A stretch of DNA of 64,000 nt from Capsicum annuum (lineage: Eukaryota; Streptophyta; Magnoliopsida; Solanales; Solanaceae): positions 76,638,998 through 76,702,997 of the forward strand of contig NC_061122.1 of the NCBI RefSeq assembly GCF_002878395.1. Direction: 5' to 3'. The translations under genes were made by a program, and so were the position numbers. Below, in pieces: positions 59,580 to 64,000 of this stretch (the first letter of the stretch is position 1; each line of letters opens with the position of its first letter). A model generated the notes under the pieces. That model made no database searches, had not been told where the DNA came from, and saw only the letters and a list, made by a program, of their open reading frames with translations.

Positions 59580-61589
59580 TATAATATCCTGTACCTCTAC
59601 CTAACTTAAAATTATCGTAGAAATGTTAAAAACTTGTTTCAAAGATGAATCCCATTTTATATATATGGTATTTTCAATATTTTAGCTTTTTATCATGTGG
59701 GAAATTGAATGAGCTTTTCATCGATTCTAAATTCGCCTAAATCCAATACCCCGACAAAGAGTTAGAGCCATTATAGTAAGATAGTGTGCCACCTGAGCCA
59801 CCAACACATCGCGGAGCCAGCAAAAATGGCAATCATAAGAATATAGTGAGCCACCATGATTATGGGACATAACGCTAAGCCTAAAATTCATATTTTTCAT
59901 ATTTCAGTGACACAGTGCGATTGTGCCGTATCCCGCCTGGGGTCTAGGTCGAGAAATTTTCATAAAATTAAATTATGCATCCAAGGGTTAAAAGGGTCAA
60001 TTTATCACCCCTATATATATCCAATAACACATGATTCAGCCATAATTCACCCGAAATATATTGTTTCTCTCAAGTCTCTCACGAGAACAAGCTAGGGTTT
60101 TCAATTAGGGATTCAAATCCAAGACTTAAATTCAAGAATCTCTCTGTCAATCTTCGTAGAATTAAGAACTAAGGTATTTAGAGTTTTCATACATGGATTC
60201 CTTTCATCCATGGAGCCCAAGAATCTAGTTTTAAATCCTGTATAGTGAATATTTTGTTGTGGGTTGATTATGTTCATGTGATTATGGTTGTATGATTCCC
60301 AATCTGGAACCATTATGTGTTGTTCATGAACCGATACTAGTATGTGGTCTGAAATATGTGAAATTCAGTTAAAATATGATGTTTTTTTGTATTAATTTGA
60401 TGGTCATGCCTATGCCCTAAGTCATACATCCAAGGTGTTTGATAAAATGCGTAAGAGAATAGAAATTATGCATTATAGTTTAATTGTGACCCAAGTGACA
60501 GATCTATGCTTTACCCTACCACCAAGAATGACTTCCATGATATTGTGTACATTATGAATGGTTGAGGGAATGTCCATGAGATTAGGTTGATGAAAGTATG
60601 ACATGTTCATATGCTATTCCATTCATGTACAAGACTATGATAACCATGTGCTTCATGAAATCCCCAAATGAATGTATTATGAATTATTGATGTTGGTCAT
60701 GTGTTGAAGAAGTGTTGTGTCCTATCTTTTTCATGCTATCGAGTCCTGGGGATACTTCTACCCAACAATTTAGCTGTGTGCATAGAGCAATTGTCATATA
60801 ATCATGATACTCTCAGTCAAGCCATGATCATAGAATTCAGTCAGTCACATGACTCAGGAAAATTCAGTAAACTCAGTATCAGTCCAATCTTACTCAATAA
60901 TCACAGTAATCTTAGTCAGTTCTCAGATTTCTGTAGTATTCCATCTGTCAACGAAATTTAGTGAACTAAGTTCAAATCAATTTAACAATATGACCAATAA
61001 CAGTTCAATTTAGTTTAAATCAGTTTAGTATCTCTTAAGTTGGGAGTAGGATTCAGTACCGAGTGAGCTCAGGGATGAGGACACACATTTTCAGTCAGTA
61101 GATGGTGTGATCCTTAGAAGTAATCCATGCATTCCAGAACTACGTAGCCATCATAGGTTGAGATGTACCCTATGAGTCTAGGGATTATACACCTCATTTA
61201 AGTTTTCCTACTATGAGGGATTGACAGAAGAGGTCCCTGTCAGAGAGGGTTTACTCATAGCTTGTATTTACCCGTGGCTCGGTACTGACACCCTTCCAGA
61301 TGGGGTTATAGGTTGGACCCTACTACTTTAATTTTAGGAAATGTCAGTTAGATGATTACTTCCCATATTCTCAGTTTTAGATCCAGTTTTAGTAATAGAA
61401 CCTAGTTTAGTTCTATAGAAATCCAGGACTGTCAGATATAGTCACTCATGTTATCGGTATTCAGAATTAGTAATTATGTTATCACGAACTCAGTTAATAG
61501 TATATTAATTATACAAAACTTATGTTATCAGTATTCAATTTCAGGACTGTCAGATACATTCAATCAGATTAGTTCTTCATAATCAAAAC
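59580..61589 (+). repeat. 3' LTR of the pol-less element, interrupted
   Basis: Starts TATAATATCCTGTAC (TG decayed to TA) right after the polypurine tract and aligns with the first 2.05 kb of the LTR at 54360. It breaks off at 61589 in TTCATAATCAAAAC, where its partner continues with GAACTTTCAG (about 56410). A minus-strand LTR begins there. The rest of this LTR should lie beyond the window. Confidence 0.85.
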
Positions 61590-64000
61590 TATAACGCCCC
61601 AAATCTGGTACCCAAAATGCTACACGGTGCCAATGAGCACGAAGGACTATAAGCTAACCCATGAGTAATATCTATAAACTAAGAATTGAATAATACTAAT
61701 AATATCGTAAGTGTGGAAACATGAACTGAAAGGCCAGAAGGTTCAATAATAGTACATAACTAAAACATATGGTATAACAATACCAAAACAACTGAGATAA
61801 TTATTTAAGCATACTATAGTCTGAAAGCCTCTAAACTGTCTGAATAAGAAGTTGATGGGATAGGTCTCAACTAACTCGAACTACTAAAATAAACTAAAAA
61901 CTAAAATAGTAATGTGATCATCATGTCCTCGAAGGATGAGGACTCACTGCTAACTTTGATCGCTGAACTAGGATACTACTGGTTCTCTAGAGCTCGTGCT
62001 TTTAAACCTATGGTATAAGACACCATAGCGCAAATGCATCAGTACTTTAAATGTACGGGTATGCAAATAAGGTAGGCTGAATGCAATAGGTTCATATGCA
62101 TGAACAATACTAACTGACTGGCCAACATGAATGTTAGAATACATGCATGCATACATAACTTTAACTGAGATAATGATAGGACTGAATACTGAGTTTTGAC
62201 TATTGATTGTACTGACATTAAAATTTGAGTCACTGATGAGTGAGAAACTAATACTGTATTACTTAATACTGAGGGACTGGTACTATGTTACTATTACATG
62301 GATAAATATGTCTGACAGTTCTGATTATGAAGAACTGGTCTGGTTTAATGTATCTAATAGTCCTAAAGCTTAATACAGATAACATGAGTTCTAATAACTG
62401 ATATAACTATTAACATGAGTGACTGTATCTTACAGTCCTAAATTTGATGGAACTAGCTGAGTTTTGTACTATATCGGAGTAACTGAATCTGAGATCAGTC
62501 ATATCTAGCATGTGATCTCTAAATCTGATAATACCGTTACTGATTAACCATATTTGAGATCAGTCATATGTAGTAGGTGATCCCGGAGTCTATTTATAAT
62601 GATAAGGATTGACTGTATATGACAGTCCAAAATTTATTCTACTGAGCTGAATTGACTTTATCCAACAGTCCTAATTCAGTAACTGAAATTATGGGATGTA
62701 TTCATCTAACCGACATGCCCCATACTAAGCTAACTGGGGTCCAACCTACAACCTCAGCTGGAAGGGTTTCAGTACCATTCCACTGGTAAAGAAAACTACT
62801 GTGGAGTAAGTCCTAATGTAGTGGGTAACCCCTGGGATCAGTCCTATACATTTAAATGCGCTAATGGGTGATCCCTGAGCATGTCAGTCCTATCTAATAG
62901 GTGATATCTTGTACCTACTCTGGCTACGTAGTTTTGGAACTTAAGGATTACTTTTAGGGATCTCATTCCTATCTATCGGGTGAGTCCCCATCCCTAGGTT
63001 CTCTCGATGTTGAATCTTATTCCCATCTGAAAGACACTGAACTGATTAACTAAACTGAGCTGATTAACAGAACTAAACTAATTCTAATGATATTATTTAG
63101 CAGAGATAAACTAAATTTACTGAGATCCGTTGACTTATGGAATGTATTGAGGACTATCTGAGAGTTCTAAAGTTACTGAGATTTATTGGAAATACTGAAG
63201 TTGCTGAGATTACTGAGTACTGAGATCACTGATATTACTGAGATTTCTGGGATTTTTTGGTTTTCCTGAGTCACATAACTGACTGAGTTCTATGGATCAT
63301 AGTTTGACTGAGCGTATCTTGAAACCATGACATGGCTCTAGTCACACAGCTAAATTTTTAGGTACAAGTACCCCCAAACTCGGTGGAAAGAAACTGACAT
63401 AGCATGACTTACATGAACACATGACCAACAACACAATTCATAATTCATTTATTGAAGCACTTCATCAAACACGTGATATGCATAAACTTGTACAAACATG
63501 GGTATTTTATAATATCATGCTAGTAGGGCACTTTTCTTTTGTATGGGCATTTAATCAAACACATAGTAGGCATAATCTATGTATACAACATTATACAACA
63601 ATCAAACATCATGATTTATACCTAATTTCATCATCCAAGGGTTTTAATCCTAGGTTTAAATGAATCTACATCTTTACTAGTCAATTCCACATGAAATTTA
63701 TCACTAAACATGGATTAAAATTCAATTGGTCATTATCAACATTAGCAACACAAACCCAACATGGAATTCATACTAAATTCCATACACTTGAATTTAAAAA
63801 GAGATTCTTGGACTTCATGGAATAAAGGAGTCCATGAATGAACACTATGCATACCTTAGTTCGTGATTTCATGAGGATTGACGGTGAAACCTTCTTGAAT
63901 TTCAATACCCAATAGAAACCCTAGCTTGTTCTTGAGAGAAACTTAAGAAAAACTAGTATATTTTGGGTGAAGAATGACTAAATCACGTGTTATTGGGTAT
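61590..64000 (-). repeat. Minus-strand LTR of the same family, cut by the window end
   Basis: Starts on the plus strand TATAACGCCCCAAATCTGG, the reverse complement of an LTR 3' end. The sequence at 63800-64000, read on the minus strand, aligns with about 54800-54990 of the LTR at 54360 (ATAACACGTGATT, TCTCAAGAACAAGCTAG, GTGTTCATTCATGGA). About 2.41 kb are visible. It forms an inverted pair with 59580-61589. Confidence 0.85.

Noticed and set aside
1..64000. CRISPR arrays, operons, ribosome binding sites, tRNA or rRNA genes
   Set aside because: None seen. The repeats are LTRs and transposon ends, and the content is that of a plant nuclear genome.

Overview
The window is AT-rich nuclear DNA from a flowering plant and consists almost entirely of nested, decayed transposable elements. 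I found no intact host gene, tRNA, rRNA or CRISPR array. The mix of long-LTR Tekay/Del-type Ty3/gypsy elements (LTRs of about 2.6-2.8 kb, TGTAAT...TTACA ends, initiator-Met tRNA primer sites), an Athila-type gypsy element, a CACTA transposon starting CACTACAAGAAA and an RTE-type LINE with a (TGT)n tail fits a large eudicot genome. A nightshade (Solanaceae, perhaps pepper-like) is my best guess, by inference only.

Layout. 1-924: unclassified sequence with an antisense zinc-knuckle relic. 925-19401 (+): a tandem Tekay/Del array in which LTRs are shared, (end of an internal region)-LTR-internal-LTR-internal-LTR; both full internal regions carry recognisable but broken gag, protease, RT, RNase H and integrase. 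19402-25250 and 44133-44950 (-): the two halves of one Athila-like element. 25251-44129: an 18.9-kb CACTA transposon, flanked by a 3-bp ATT duplication, that splits the Athila. Inside the CACTA lie a pol-deleted gypsy element (25438-33115, -), an RTE LINE (about 36800-40295, +) and a direct duplication of about 2 kb. 44950-49382 (+): a 5'-truncated gypsy pol with its 3' LTR. 49383-52803 (-): the LTR and primer-site leader of another gypsy element. 52804-54359: unclassified AT-rich DNA. 54360 to the end: a pol-less gypsy element (+) whose second LTR is interrupted by a minus-strand LTR of the same family that runs off the window.

Nothing here looks able to move on its own. Reading frames carry many stops and frameshifts, and catalytic residues are lost in several copies. 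Several stops look like C-to-T changes at CAG or TGG codons, as expected for old methylated repeats. The observations most worth checking are the shared-LTR tandem array, a 17-bp dyad repeated inside the LTRs, the CACTA nest with its internal duplication and a 59-codon antisense open frame, and the unclassified filler of the pol-less gypsy element.
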